From Paracoccaceae bacterium (GTDB lineage Bacteria > Pseudomonadota > Alphaproteobacteria > Rhodobacterales > Rhodobacteraceae), in NCBI GenBank assembly GCA_016936395.1, contig JAFGXY010000049.1:1-64000 (forward strand): 64,000 nt of DNA, in the 5' to 3' direction. Below the pieces are notes generated by a model. It was given only the letters and a program-made list of their open reading frames with translations, did no database searches and was not told the DNA's origin. The position numbers were made by a program, and so were the translations under genes. Positions 1-9,860 of the stretch are shown here, piece after piece. The stretch's first letter is position 1; every line of letters begins with the position of its first letter.

Positions 1-49
1 ACCCCCATATCTGCCTCAAGCAGAGGGAATCACATCATCGAATCCAAGG

Positions 50-619
50 AAAGCCTGAATCACATCAAGCTGGACACGCTCTAGGGCAGAACATGTGCCA
101 ATGGCGATACCAATCACCAGACAGGCCCGCGTCCGCAGTTTCAAGATAGCCCCCAGTTTCACGAAAGCCGATGTGCCGGACACGGCCAGCTTGGGAATGA
201 TCGCCTGCGTCAACACCGCATCGGGCCGCTGCACGGTGTGGCGGGGCCGGTCAGGCATTGTGGCAGGGCAAGGTCGCCAGTGCGGGTCGGCCATCGGCTG
301 CGGACGCGGTATTGTAACGGTGGCCGCAAAGCGTTCCAAGGGTCCAGACCTGCCGCGCCGCCTGTTGCAAGCACCGCATGGCGGGAGTCAAGAGCGCCCC
401 GGCAAGGGGCGTTCACGGCGTGCAGGCCTTGATGTGCAAACCATCGGCCTGATGGGAAATGCCACTCAGATCGGGCACATCGGCGTCCAACCGCGCGCCC
501 GCCAGCGGATAGAGAACGGTGCCGCCCGCCAAGATGCGCTGTGGCCCGCAGCTATAGGGCTGGGTCCAGTGTCGTTCATCGCGCGTTACGCCCCTTGGGG
601 CCCGTCCCCATGGTGCCAA
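50..619 (-). pseudogene. Decayed FAD-binding subunit of a xanthine dehydrogenase-family enzyme
   Basis: No intact frame exists here, but the minus strand reads in separate frames as pieces of the FAD subunit (subunit M) of molybdenum hydroxylases. Near 520-430 it reads RILAGGTVLYPLAGARLDAD followed by DLSGI, like the family's FAD-pyrophosphate loop. Near 400-280 it reads AARQVWTLGTLCGHRYNTAS then AADGRPAL, like the family's GTIGGNL-NASPAADG stretch. Near 190-90 it reads AIIPKLAVSGTSAFVKLGA then CLVIGIAIG, like the SAFxKLGARxYLVISIA stretch. Stops and frame changes separate the pieces, and internal length is lost. The order of the pieces matches the family, which argues against chance. No partner molybdopterin or 2Fe-2S subunit is visible. 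The call rests on remembered family motifs. Confidence 0.58.
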
Positions 620-679
620 ATCGTGATCGCGTGGCGCAGCCTTTCAACGCTGCTGGTTGCGGGCCGTCTGCGGTGCCAG

Positions 680-708
680 AAAAAAACCCCGGCAGTCACC
701 TGCCAGGG
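680..708 (-). terminator. Rho-independent terminator of dnaKJ
   Basis: On the minus strand a stem of CCCTGGCAG and CTGCCGGGG (one G-T wobble) closes a four-base loop and is followed by a run of seven T. It begins 28 bases after the dnaJ stop codon, where the operon should end. Confidence 0.85.
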
Positions 709-735
709 CCTTGCGATTGGGCATGAGGTTGCGGG

Positions 736-1896
736 TCAGCTTTTCATGCTGTCCCAAAAGCCTTTGACCTTGGAAAAGAACGACGAGCCTTCGGGGTTGT
801 TTTCCTCGGACAGCTTTTCAAATTCGCGCAGCAGTTCCTTTTGCCGCGATGTCAGGTTGACCGGGGTTTCCACCGCCAGTTCAATCAGCATATCGCCCAC
901 GCCACCGCCGCGCAGGGCGGGCATGCCCTTGGCGCGCAGGCGCATCTGCTTGCCCGATTGTGCCCCGGCGGGCACCTTGACCCGGCTGCGACCACCGTCA
1001 ATCGTGGGCACCTCAACCTCGCCGCCCATCGCGGCTGTGATCATGCTGACCGGCACGCGGCAGAACAGATGCGCGCCGTCGCGTTGGAAGATCGGATGCT
1101 CTTTCACCTCGATGAAAATATACAGATCGCCTGCCGGGCCGCCGCGCAGACCGGCCTCGCCTTCACCGGCCAGACGGATGCGGGTGCCGGTTTCCACCCC
1201 GGCGGGGATGTTGACCGAAAGCGCGCGTTCCTTCTCGATCCGGCCCTGACCGCCACAGGCGCGGCACGGGTTCTTGATGATCTGGCCCATGCCGTTACAG
1301 GTGGGGCAGGTGCGTTCCACGGTGAAAAAGCCCTGCTGCGCGCGCACTTTGCCCATGCCTGAACAGGTGGGGCATGTGGTGGGTTCAGCGCCGCCTTCGG
1401 CCCCGGTGCCACGGCAGGTTTCGCAGGCTTGTGACGTGGGGACACTGATGGTCTTTTGCACGCCCTTGAAGGCTTCTTCCAATGATACCCGCATGTTGTA
1501 GCGCAGGTCAGAGCCGCGTTGCGCGCGTGACCGGGCTTGGCCCGCGCCGCCACGACCGCCCATGAAATCGCCAAACAGGTCTTCGAACACGTCGGAAAAC
1601 GCACTGGCGAAATCAGGGTTGCCGCCGCCACCTGGATAGCCCGCGCGTGCGCCGCCGCCGCCCATGCCGCCATCGAAGGCAGCATGGCCAAAGCGGTCAT
1701 AGGCCGCTTTCTTGTCGGCGTCCTTCAGCACCTCATACGCCTCGTTCACCTCTTTGAACTGGGCTTCGGCGTTGGGGTTGTCTGAGTTGCGGTCGGGGTG
1801 CAGCTCCTTGGCCTTCGTGCGGTAGGCCTTTTTCAGGTCTTCCGCCGAGGCGCCCTTGGAGACACCCAGAACCTCATAGAAATCACGTTTTGCCAT
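736..1896 (-). CDS. dnaJ: Chaperone protein DnaJ (Hsp40)
   Basis: Type I Hsp40 co-chaperone of 386 residues that stimulates DnaK ATP hydrolysis and delivers unfolded clients. The N-terminal J domain carries the HPD motif near residue 33. A Gly-rich linker follows (residues about 75-125, [17 protein letters not shown]). Four zinc-binding CxxCxGxG repeats follow: [24 protein letters not shown] and CRACGGQG. The C-terminal substrate-binding domains complete the protein, so length and order are normal. It lies 75 bases downstream of dnaK on the same strand and is presumably cotranscribed from the heat-shock promoter before dnaK. Confidence 0.97.
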   Translation of the reverse strand: MAKRDFYEVLGVSKGASAEDLKKAYRTKAKELHPDRNSDNPNAEAQFKEVNEAYEVLKDADKKAAYDRFGHAAFDGGMGGGGARAGYPGGGGNPDFASAFSDVFEDLFGDFMGGRGGAGQARSRAQRGSDLRYNMRVSLEEAFKGVQKTISVPTSQACETCRGTGAEGGAEPTTCPTCSGMGKVRAQQGFFTVERTCPTCNGMGQIIKNPCRACGGQGRIEKERALSVNIPAGVETGTRIRLAGEGEAGLRGGPAGDLYIFIEVKEHPIFQRDGAHLFCRVPVSMITAAMGGEVEVPTIDGGRSRVKVPAGAQSGKQMRLRAKGMPALRGGGVGDMLIELAVETPVNLTSRQKELLREFEKLSEENNPEGSSFFSKVKGFWDSMKS

Positions 1897-1925
1897 GGGA
1901 TAGAAACCCTTTCCCGAACCGGAGA

Positions 1926-1951
1926 GGGGCGGCCCGTCGCCGGACCGCCCC
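1926..1951 (-). promoter_or_regulatory. Hairpin between dnaK and dnaJ
   Basis: A 7-bp GC stem (GGGGCGG/CCGCCCC) with a 12-base loop lies in the 75-base gap between dnaK and dnaJ. No T-run follows it in the direction of transcription. A partial attenuator or a stabiliser of the dnaK message is therefore more likely than a true terminator. The stem is seen in the sequence; the role is inferred. Confidence 0.5.
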
Positions 1952-1971
1952 TTCTTCCGTTTCCCGCGGTC

Positions 1972-3879
<1,908 letters not shown>

Positions 3880-3987
3880 GTTTTGATCCCTTTCTACAGG
3901 CGATGGTCTTGGCTTGGGCCCAATGTGGCACCCGTGCCCATGGAGCGTACGGGGGTCCGGACAATGCCTTCATCCCGTTGCGAGGTG

Positions 3988-4017
3988 TATATAGGCGGCA
4001 GGGTTTTTGCCTGCAAC
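3988..4017 (-). promoter_or_regulatory. Candidate RpoH (sigma-32) promoter of dnaK
   Basis: On the minus strand GTTGCAG is followed after 14 bases by GCCTATATA. This resembles the alphaproteobacterial heat-shock pattern (CTTG-like -35, CYTATNT-like -10). It lies about 110 bases upstream of the dnaK start codon, leaving a long 5' leader. The match is by eye. The rest of the 3880-4197 gap shows no gene. Confidence 0.5.
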
Positions 4018-4197
4018 CGTATGGCCCCGTGCTTTGCATCTAATTTTTACAATCCGTCACTGTTTGGCCATCACCGCTTGGCGAACCTCGTGGCACATCG
4101 TATCGCCTTTGCCTTGGTCAAAAACAACGCGCCGGCCTTGGCGACGCTGGCACGGCATCTGCTTCGTCGTAGCCAGCTGCGCTTTGCAACATGCTGC

Positions 4198-4800
4198 CTA
4201 GCGATGATCCAGCGTGCAGCACCCTTGAAATGCGGCGTTGCCATCGGGGGCTTCGATGAACATGCGGGTGGCGAAACCGAACGCCCGGTCTGACATGCCA
4301 TCTGAACAGCTTTCGCGGGTGACGATCATGGTGCGGGACCGTGTTGGCCCTTCCTCGAGTGAAAACAGGAAGCCTTCGGGTGCCACGGCCTCATGGCCCA
4401 GGGTCAGCATCACGGCACCGGTTTCGGGTGAGTGATACTCGGCCCCTCCGGCATACAGGCTGACCGACCAGAATGGTTCGGTGCCAAAGCATGAGAATGG
4501 GCGCGGTATCATCAAGGGATCGTCGGGAAGTGTCAGTTCAAGAAAGGCCATGGCGACCCAGCCATTGCCTTCAGGAATGCCGACCCGGCCCCATTTGCCA
4601 TCGGGCGTGGTTTCCAGCACCTCGACATTCATCGCAAAGGGGCCGATGTGGCCCTCAGACTGCGCCGTGGCAGAGGGGTCTTTGCGGATGTTCAAGACGT
4701 CATTGGCCGAAACCCCCTTGACCGCATAGCTGGCTGGAAAGGACTGCCCAAAGGCCAGCGCCGGAAAAGTTGCCGCCCACATCATCGTGACAATCTTCAT
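4198..4800 (-). CDS. Secreted SH3-domain protein of unknown function (COG3650-like C-terminus)
   Basis: A 200-residue protein. The chosen ATG overlaps the stop of the upstream permease gene as TGATG, so translation is probably coupled. An N-terminal signal peptide (MKIVTMMWAATFPALAFG) is followed by a bacterial SH3-like segment (about residues 25-90, with VLNIRKDPSATAQSEGHIGP and GNGWVAMAFLEL). The C-terminal half (about 100-200: FSCFGTEPFWSVSL, ESCSDGMSDRAFGF) resembles the COG3650 family of uncharacterised periplasmic proteins. Coupling to a polysaccharide-export permease suggests an envelope role, but the function is unknown. Confidence 0.8.
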   Translation of the reverse strand: MKIVTMMWAATFPALAFGQSFPASYAVKGVSANDVLNIRKDPSATAQSEGHIGPFAMNVEVLETTPDGKWGRVGIPEGNGWVAMAFLELTLPDDPLMIPRPFSCFGTEPFWSVSLYAGGAEYHSPETGAVMLTLGHEAVAPEGFLFSLEEGPTRSRTMIVTRESCSDGMSDRAFGFATRMFIEAPDGNAAFQGCCTLDHR

Positions 4801-5621
4801 CACCGGCCGGCCCCCCAACTGCTTGACGCATGTTTTCGGGTATAAAATTCACCCATCAGGCCGATGACGATGCAAACAACCATGCAGATCAGCGGATACT
4901 GCACCGAGCTGTAATGCGGATTGTAATTCAGAAAAATGTATCCCCGCGATTGGTCGATGACATGAAACAGCGGATTCCAGTCAAAATAGGCAAGGATGTA
5001 GGTCGGCATCATGTTTGCAACGAACATCTTGCCCGATGCGATCATGTTCGCGCGTTGATAGGTTTGTGAAAAGATGCCAAAAAACTCGGGCTGCCAAGGC
5101 ATTGCGGCTTTGAACACCATGCCGATGCCGACACCGGTTCCCCAGGCGAGCAACAGCATCCCAAAGGTGCCGACGGGGTCATGGATGGTGATCGGAACAA
5201 ACGCCGCATGGTAGAAATACAAGACAACGCCTGCCGACAAGATCTGGATGTAAAGCGAACCCAAGGCGGCCGAGACAACGGCGATGATCGGGTTCATTGG
5301 CGAGTGTTTCATCATCGGCGACGTAGGCCCATCCGCCCCGACAACCGCGCCCATCGCCTTGGTATGGGTCATGAACATGAAAATGCCCGACATCACATAC
5401 AGCAGGAAATCGCCCCGGATGGCATTGCCGCGCAGGCCCAGCAGATCGAACATGATGTAGAAGACGGCGACCAGCAAAACGGTCTGGAAGATATTCATCA
5501 GCAGGCCAACGACGGCGTTGCCATGATTGCGCCGGACAGACCGGACGGATGCATGAAAGATCAGCTCCAGCATCGCGAACGCGCTTTGGGCCGGTGTCTT
5601 TCTGACCTCGGGTCGGAACAT
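4800..5621 (-). CDS. ABC transporter permease, capsule polysaccharide export type (KpsM-like)
   Basis: A 273-residue inner-membrane protein of the ABC-2 permease family with about six hydrophobic segments. It ends near FYTRKHASSSWGAGR. The chosen start (MFRPEVRKTPAQ) has AGAGGA about nine bases upstream; a longer start at 5666 is possible. Family members export capsular or other cell-surface polysaccharides together with a KpsT ATPase and outer-membrane partners. None of these is encoded in the window, so they must lie elsewhere. Divergent cysQ and the glycosyltransferases downstream support a surface-glycan context. Confidence 0.8.
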   Translation of the reverse strand: MFRPEVRKTPAQSAFAMLELIFHASVRSVRRNHGNAVVGLLMNIFQTVLLVAVFYIMFDLLGLRGNAIRGDFLLYVMSGIFMFMTHTKAMGAVVGADGPTSPMMKHSPMNPIIAVVSAALGSLYIQILSAGVVLYFYHAAFVPITIHDPVGTFGMLLLAWGTGVGIGMVFKAAMPWQPEFFGIFSQTYQRANMIASGKMFVANMMPTYILAYFDWNPLFHVIDQSRGYIFLNYNPHYSSVQYPLICMVVCIVIGLMGEFYTRKHASSSWGAGR

Positions 5622-5765
5622 GTCTGCCCTGTCCTCTGTGGGGTTTGGACGCGTGGCCCTTACCATACAACAGGAAATCTTGCTGTTTCCTTTGTGCCGA
5701 TGATATGGCCACAGCACGGGTTACGCAACTGTCGTGCCGGTTCTGGCGCACAAACGGGGTCGCAA

Positions 5766-6596
5766 ATGGATTTTGAACATTTGATGCAGGTGATGCGCCG
5801 CCTGGCACTGCTGGCGGGTGACCGGATCATGCAGATTTATGAAGGCCCGGATTTCGACGTTCGGTCGAAAGGCGATGCCAGCCCGGTGACCGAGGCGGAT
5901 GAAGCCGCTGACGCCGTCATTTCGGCCGGGTTGCGTGCGGCATTTCCCGATGTGACTCTGATCACCGAAGAGCAGGCCGACAGCCATGCCTTGACCGCAA
6001 CCACCTTTCTGATCGTCGATCCGCTGGATGGCACCAAAGAGTTCGTGCAGCGCCGGGGCGATTTCACCGTGAACATCGCTTATGTGCAAGACGGCGTGCC
6101 ACTGCGCGGGGTGGTTTATGCCCCAGCCAAGGGGCGGCTTTTTTACACGCAGGCCAATGGGGTTGCGGTCGAAGAGGCCGGGCCATTTGACCACGACGCT
6201 GTGGGGGCGGTGACGCCGTTGCAGGTGGCGGTGCCGGACAATGCCGCGCTGATGGTGGTGGCGTCAAAGTCGCATCGCGATGCTGCCACCGATGCCTATA
6301 TCGCCCGCTATGCGGTGAAGGACATGACCAGTGCGGGCAGCAGCCTGAAGTTCTGTCTGGTCGCCACCGGCGAGGCCGATCTTTATCCCCGCCTTGGCAG
6401 AACGATGGAATGGGACACGGCTGCCGGCGACGCGGTGCTGCGCGGCGCCGGCGGGCAGGTGGTGCGCTTTGATGACCACAGCGCCCTGCGCTATGGCAAA
6501 CCGGGGTGGGAAAACCCGTTTTTCATCGCCTTCGCGCCAGGTATTGCGCTGAAACTGGCCGATAGCGCTGCATTGCAGCGTGCCTTCACGAATTGA
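5766..6596 (+). CDS. cysQ: 3'(2'),5'-bisphosphate nucleotidase CysQ
   Basis: A 276-residue metal-dependent phosphatase of the inositol monophosphatase superfamily that hydrolyses PAP, the by-product of PAPS-dependent sulfation and sulfate reduction. Family motifs are in order: SPVTEADEAAD, TLITEEQ, FLIVDPLDGTKEFVQRRGDF, GVVYAP, and MEWDTAAGDAVLRGAGG near the C-terminus. The ATG at 5766 gives the normal N-terminus (MDFEHLMQVMRRLALLAGD). It starts a same-strand run through galU and glycosyltransferases to a sulfotransferase-like gene, which would generate PAP. Confidence 0.93.
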   Translation: MDFEHLMQVMRRLALLAGDRIMQIYEGPDFDVRSKGDASPVTEADEAADAVISAGLRAAFPDVTLITEEQADSHALTATTFLIVDPLDGTKEFVQRRGDFTVNIAYVQDGVPLRGVVYAPAKGRLFYTQANGVAVEEAGPFDHDAVGAVTPLQVAVPDNAALMVVASKSHRDAATDAYIARYAVKDMTSAGSSLKFCLVATGEADLYPRLGRTMEWDTAAGDAVLRGAGGQVVRFDDHSALRYGKPGWENPFFIAFAPGIALKLADSAALQRAFTN

Positions 6597-6703
6597 CCAT
6601 AGTTTCGCCGACATTTGCGGAATAATCTGCTATGCGTAAGGTATAAGGTGGGCGTGCGGCACAACAAAATGCCACTGCATCACGATGAGCAGAGAGTAGA
6701 GAC

Positions 6704-7597
6704 ATGAAGCAGAAGAAGGTGCTGAAGGCCGTTTTCCCTGTCGCCGGTCTTGGAACCCGTTTCCTGCCGGCAACAAAGTCGATCCCGAAAGAGATCATGA
6801 CATTGGTGGATCGCCCGTTGATTCAGTATGCAATCGACGAGGCGCGCGCTGCCGGGATCAAGGAGTTCATTTTTGTGACCTCACGCGGCAAGTCCGCGCT
6901 GGAAGATTACTTCGACGTCGCCCCCGAGCTTGAGTCGGCGCTGCGCAAGGCCGGCAAGGACCATCTGCTTGAGGTGTTGAAAGACACCAACATGGATTCG
7001 GGCGCGATTGCCTATATCCGCCAGAACCGGCCGCAGGGTCTTGGGCATGCGGTATGGTGCGCGCGGCGGTTGATCGGAAATGAACCCTTCGCCGTGCTGC
7101 TGCCCGATGACGTGATTGCTGCCGAAAAACCCTGCCTTCAACAGATGATTGAGGCCTATGCCGAAACCGGCGGCAACATGGTTGCGGCGATGGAAGTGTC
7201 CCCTGAAAAGGCGTCGTCTTATGGCGTGTTGGACATCTCCAGCGATATGGGCTCGATCATCGAGGCCAAGGGCATGGTCGAAAAGCCCCCTGCCGGCACT
7301 GCGCCGTCGAACCTTGCGGTGATCGGACGCTATATTCTGTCGCCGGATGTGCTGGTAAACCTGAACAAGATGAAGCACGGCGCTGGCGGTGAAATTCAGT
7401 TGACCGACGCGATTGCCGAAGAGATCGGCAAAAGCAAGGTCTACGGCTATCGGTTTCGCGGCCAACGCTATGATTGCGGGTCCAAGGCCGGTTTCCTGCA
7501 GGCAACGGTAGCCTTTGGTCTGGCGCGGCCCGACTTGCGGGATGAGTTCAGCGCATATCTGAACGACACGATGGCCCTGCAAGACGCCGCGCAATAA
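6704..7597 (+). CDS. galU: UTP--glucose-1-phosphate uridylyltransferase
   Basis: A 297-residue nucleotidyltransferase making UDP-glucose from UTP and glucose-1-phosphate, the precursor of many cell-surface glycans. The N-terminal motif is AVFPVAGLGTRFLPATKSIP, followed by KEIMTLVDRPLIQYAIDEA. Further motifs are GLGHAVWCA, FAVLLPDDV, and GEIQLTDAI near the end. Full length for the family. It begins 107 bases after cysQ and is followed nine bases later by a glycosyltransferase gene, so it probably supplies that pathway. Confidence 0.96.
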   Translation: MKQKKVLKAVFPVAGLGTRFLPATKSIPKEIMTLVDRPLIQYAIDEARAAGIKEFIFVTSRGKSALEDYFDVAPELESALRKAGKDHLLEVLKDTNMDSGAIAYIRQNRPQGLGHAVWCARRLIGNEPFAVLLPDDVIAAEKPCLQQMIEAYAETGGNMVAAMEVSPEKASSYGVLDISSDMGSIIEAKGMVEKPPAGTAPSNLAVIGRYILSPDVLVNLNKMKHGAGGEIQLTDAIAEEIGKSKVYGYRFRGQRYDCGSKAGFLQATVAFGLARPDLRDEFSAYLNDTMALQDAAQ

Positions 7598-7605
7598 GCG
7601 CCTGA

Positions 7606-8655
7606 ATGGCAGGCAGCGTCCGGTTCAGGCTGGCCGATTTCGCCCGGCGCGCGGCCCGTGCCTATGGGATGCGCCTGCGTCGGCGTGGCTTTCTGTGGCG
7701 TTCGTTTCGCAGCCGTCACGGATTGGTGCCGATCAAGGATCGCAGCCGGGCGATTGCCGAGGGCGACATCCTTTGTTTCATGGCGGTGCGCAACGAATCC
7801 GTGCGGCTGCCGCATTTTCTGGATCATCATCGCAAGCTTGGTGTTGATCATTTCCTGATCGTCGACAATGACAGCACTGACGGCAGTGCAACCTATCTTG
7901 CCGATCAGCCCGATGTGTCACTTTGGCGGACGCGCCGCAGTTACAAGGCGGCGCGCTTTGGCCTTGATTGGGTCACATGGCTGCAAATCCGCCATGGTCA
8001 TGGCCATTGGTGCCTGACACTGGATGCCGATGAGTTGCTGATCTACCCCTATTGGGAGACCCGCCCCCTATCGGCTCTGACCGGTTGGCTGGAGGATCAG
8101 GGGCATGACAGTTTTGGCGCGATGATGCTGGATCTTTACCCGCAGGGTCCGCTGTCACGGGCGCGGATTGTGCCCGGTGACGACCCGCTGTCGGTGCTGA
8201 CATGGTTCGACCCGGGCAATTACGCAATTCAGGTGCAGGACCGGATGAAAAACCTGTGGATTCAGGGTGGGCCGCGGGCGCGACTGTTCTTTTCCGGCGA
8301 TCCGCGCCGGGCGCCGACGCTGAACAAGGTGCCGCTTGTGCGCTGGAACCGTCGCTTTGCCTATGTCAATTCAACCCATGCCCTGTTACCGCCCCGGCTG
8401 AACCGGGTTTACGACACAACCGGAGGTGAGCGGACATCGGGGCTTTTGTTGCATACCAAGTTCCTGCCCGACATCGTTCAGAAGTCGGCGGAAGAGAAAG
8501 CCCGCAAACAGCACTTTGCCAACAGCGCGCTTTATGACAACTATTATGACAGGCTGATCGCCGACCCGGTGCTGCACTGCCCCAAATCCGAGCGGTTGAC
8601 GGGGTGGCGACGGCTGGAGGCGCTGGGCCTGATGTCGCGCGGAGGGTGGTTATGA
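7606..8655 (+). CDS. Glycosyltransferase family 2-like protein (copy 1)
   Basis: A 349-residue cytoplasmic glycosyltransferase of the GT2-like family seen in rhodobacteral surface-glycan loci. The GT-A fold is indicated by FMAVRNESVRLPHFLDHHRK, then DHFLIVDNDSTDGS, then HWCLTLDADELLIYP, where DADE is the likely metal/nucleotide-binding motif. The N-terminal 45 residues are very basic (RFRLADFARRAARAYGMRLR) and may contact the membrane. It is a clear paralogue of the next gene, aligning along the whole length (for example LNKVPLVRWNRRFAYVNSTH against LNKIPLVKWHRSYAYISSTH). Donor and acceptor are unknown. Confidence 0.85.
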   Translation: MAGSVRFRLADFARRAARAYGMRLRRRGFLWRSFRSRHGLVPIKDRSRAIAEGDILCFMAVRNESVRLPHFLDHHRKLGVDHFLIVDNDSTDGSATYLADQPDVSLWRTRRSYKAARFGLDWVTWLQIRHGHGHWCLTLDADELLIYPYWETRPLSALTGWLEDQGHDSFGAMMLDLYPQGPLSRARIVPGDDPLSVLTWFDPGNYAIQVQDRMKNLWIQGGPRARLFFSGDPRRAPTLNKVPLVRWNRRFAYVNSTHALLPPRLNRVYDTTGGERTSGLLLHTKFLPDIVQKSAEEKARKQHFANSALYDNYYDRLIADPVLHCPKSERLTGWRRLEALGLMSRGGWL

Positions 8656-8836
8656 CTCCGCTTGGCCACGGATGCAAAGATGAATGTCAGCAAAATTGTT
8701 TAATGTTTGGCATCAATCATCTGGCTTGATATGAAAAATACAGGCGAAGGGAACGTATTCGGGTAACGAGCGCACACTTTGTTCATCTCTGCCTGCTGGT
8801 GTTGGTCTGCATGCTGTCTCGGATCGGGTTGCAATC

Positions 8837-9847
8837 TTGGGTTTGATCTCCTCATACCGGCTGCGTTGGCACCGTCGGCGTTTGCTTTATCGGGCCTGGG
8901 CCAGTCGCCGGGGGCTGAATCTGGTGGCCGACAGGTCGGCGGGGCAGAACGAAAACGCGATCTTCGCCTTTGTCACCCTGCGCAATGAAAAGGTCCGGCT
9001 GCCCTATTTCCTGCGCTATTATCGCGATCTGGGGGTGGATCATTTCTTCATGGTCGACAACGGGTCAAGCGATGGGTCGCTGGAATATCTGAAAGACCAG
9101 TGCGATGTGTCGCTGTGGCGGACCGATGCCAGTTATCGCAAAAGCCGGTTCGGGATGGACTGGATTGGCCACCTTCTGCGCCGATATGGCCATGGTCACT
9201 GGTGCCTGACCGTCGATCCGGATGAGTTCTTTGTCTATCCTTTCTGCGAAACCCGCCCGATCCGCGCCTTGACCGATTGGCTGGACACCACGCAGATCCG
9301 CACCTTTTCGGCCATGTTGCTGGACATGTATCCCAAAGGTCCGATCACCGATCAGGCCTATCGCGAAGGTCAGGACCCGTTCGAGATTGCGCAATGGTTT
9401 GACAGCGGCAATTACATGATCAGCCGCAACCCGGCCTATGGCAACCTGTGGATACAGGGCGGCCCGCGCACCCGGATGTTCTTTGCCGATGCCCCCTTCA
9501 AAGCCCCGGCGCTGAACAAGATCCCGCTGGTCAAATGGCATCGGTCCTATGCCTATATCAGCTCCACCCACATGATGCTGCCGCGCGGACTGAACCTTGC
9601 TTATGACGAATGGGGCGGTGAAAAAGCCTCTGGCGTACTGCTTCATGCCAAGTTTCTGGATACCTTTGCCGCCAAGGCGGAAGAAGAGTTGAAGCGCGGC
9701 GAACACTACGCCGCAAGCGCCGAATACAAGGCCTACAAGGCAGGATTGTCCAACCAGCCCGAGGTGTGGTGCAAGTGGAGCGAGAAGTATATCAACTGGC
9801 GGCAGCTTGAGATTTTGGGGCTGATGTCCAAGGGAAACTGGGCGTGA
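8837..9847 (+). CDS. Glycosyltransferase family 2-like protein (copy 2)
   Basis: A 336-residue paralogue of the preceding gene. It has LRNEKVRLPYFLRYYRDLGV, DHFFMVDNGSSDGS, and HWCLTVDPDEFFVYP, in which the acidic motif is DPDE rather than DADE. No ATG fits the conserved N-terminus; the start given is TTG. A 181-base spacer, AT-rich around 8690-8745, separates it from copy 1 and may hold a promoter. It ends 13 bases before the next gene, which has a good ribosome binding site (GAGGAGAG). Substrate unknown. Confidence 0.84.
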   Translation: MGLISSYRLRWHRRRLLYRAWASRRGLNLVADRSAGQNENAIFAFVTLRNEKVRLPYFLRYYRDLGVDHFFMVDNGSSDGSLEYLKDQCDVSLWRTDASYRKSRFGMDWIGHLLRRYGHGHWCLTVDPDEFFVYPFCETRPIRALTDWLDTTQIRTFSAMLLDMYPKGPITDQAYREGQDPFEIAQWFDSGNYMISRNPAYGNLWIQGGPRTRMFFADAPFKAPALNKIPLVKWHRSYAYISSTHMMLPRGLNLAYDEWGGEKASGVLLHAKFLDTFAAKAEEELKRGEHYAASAEYKAYKAGLSNQPEVWCKWSEKYINWRQLEILGLMSKGNWA

Positions 9848-9860
9848 GGAGAGCAAGGGC

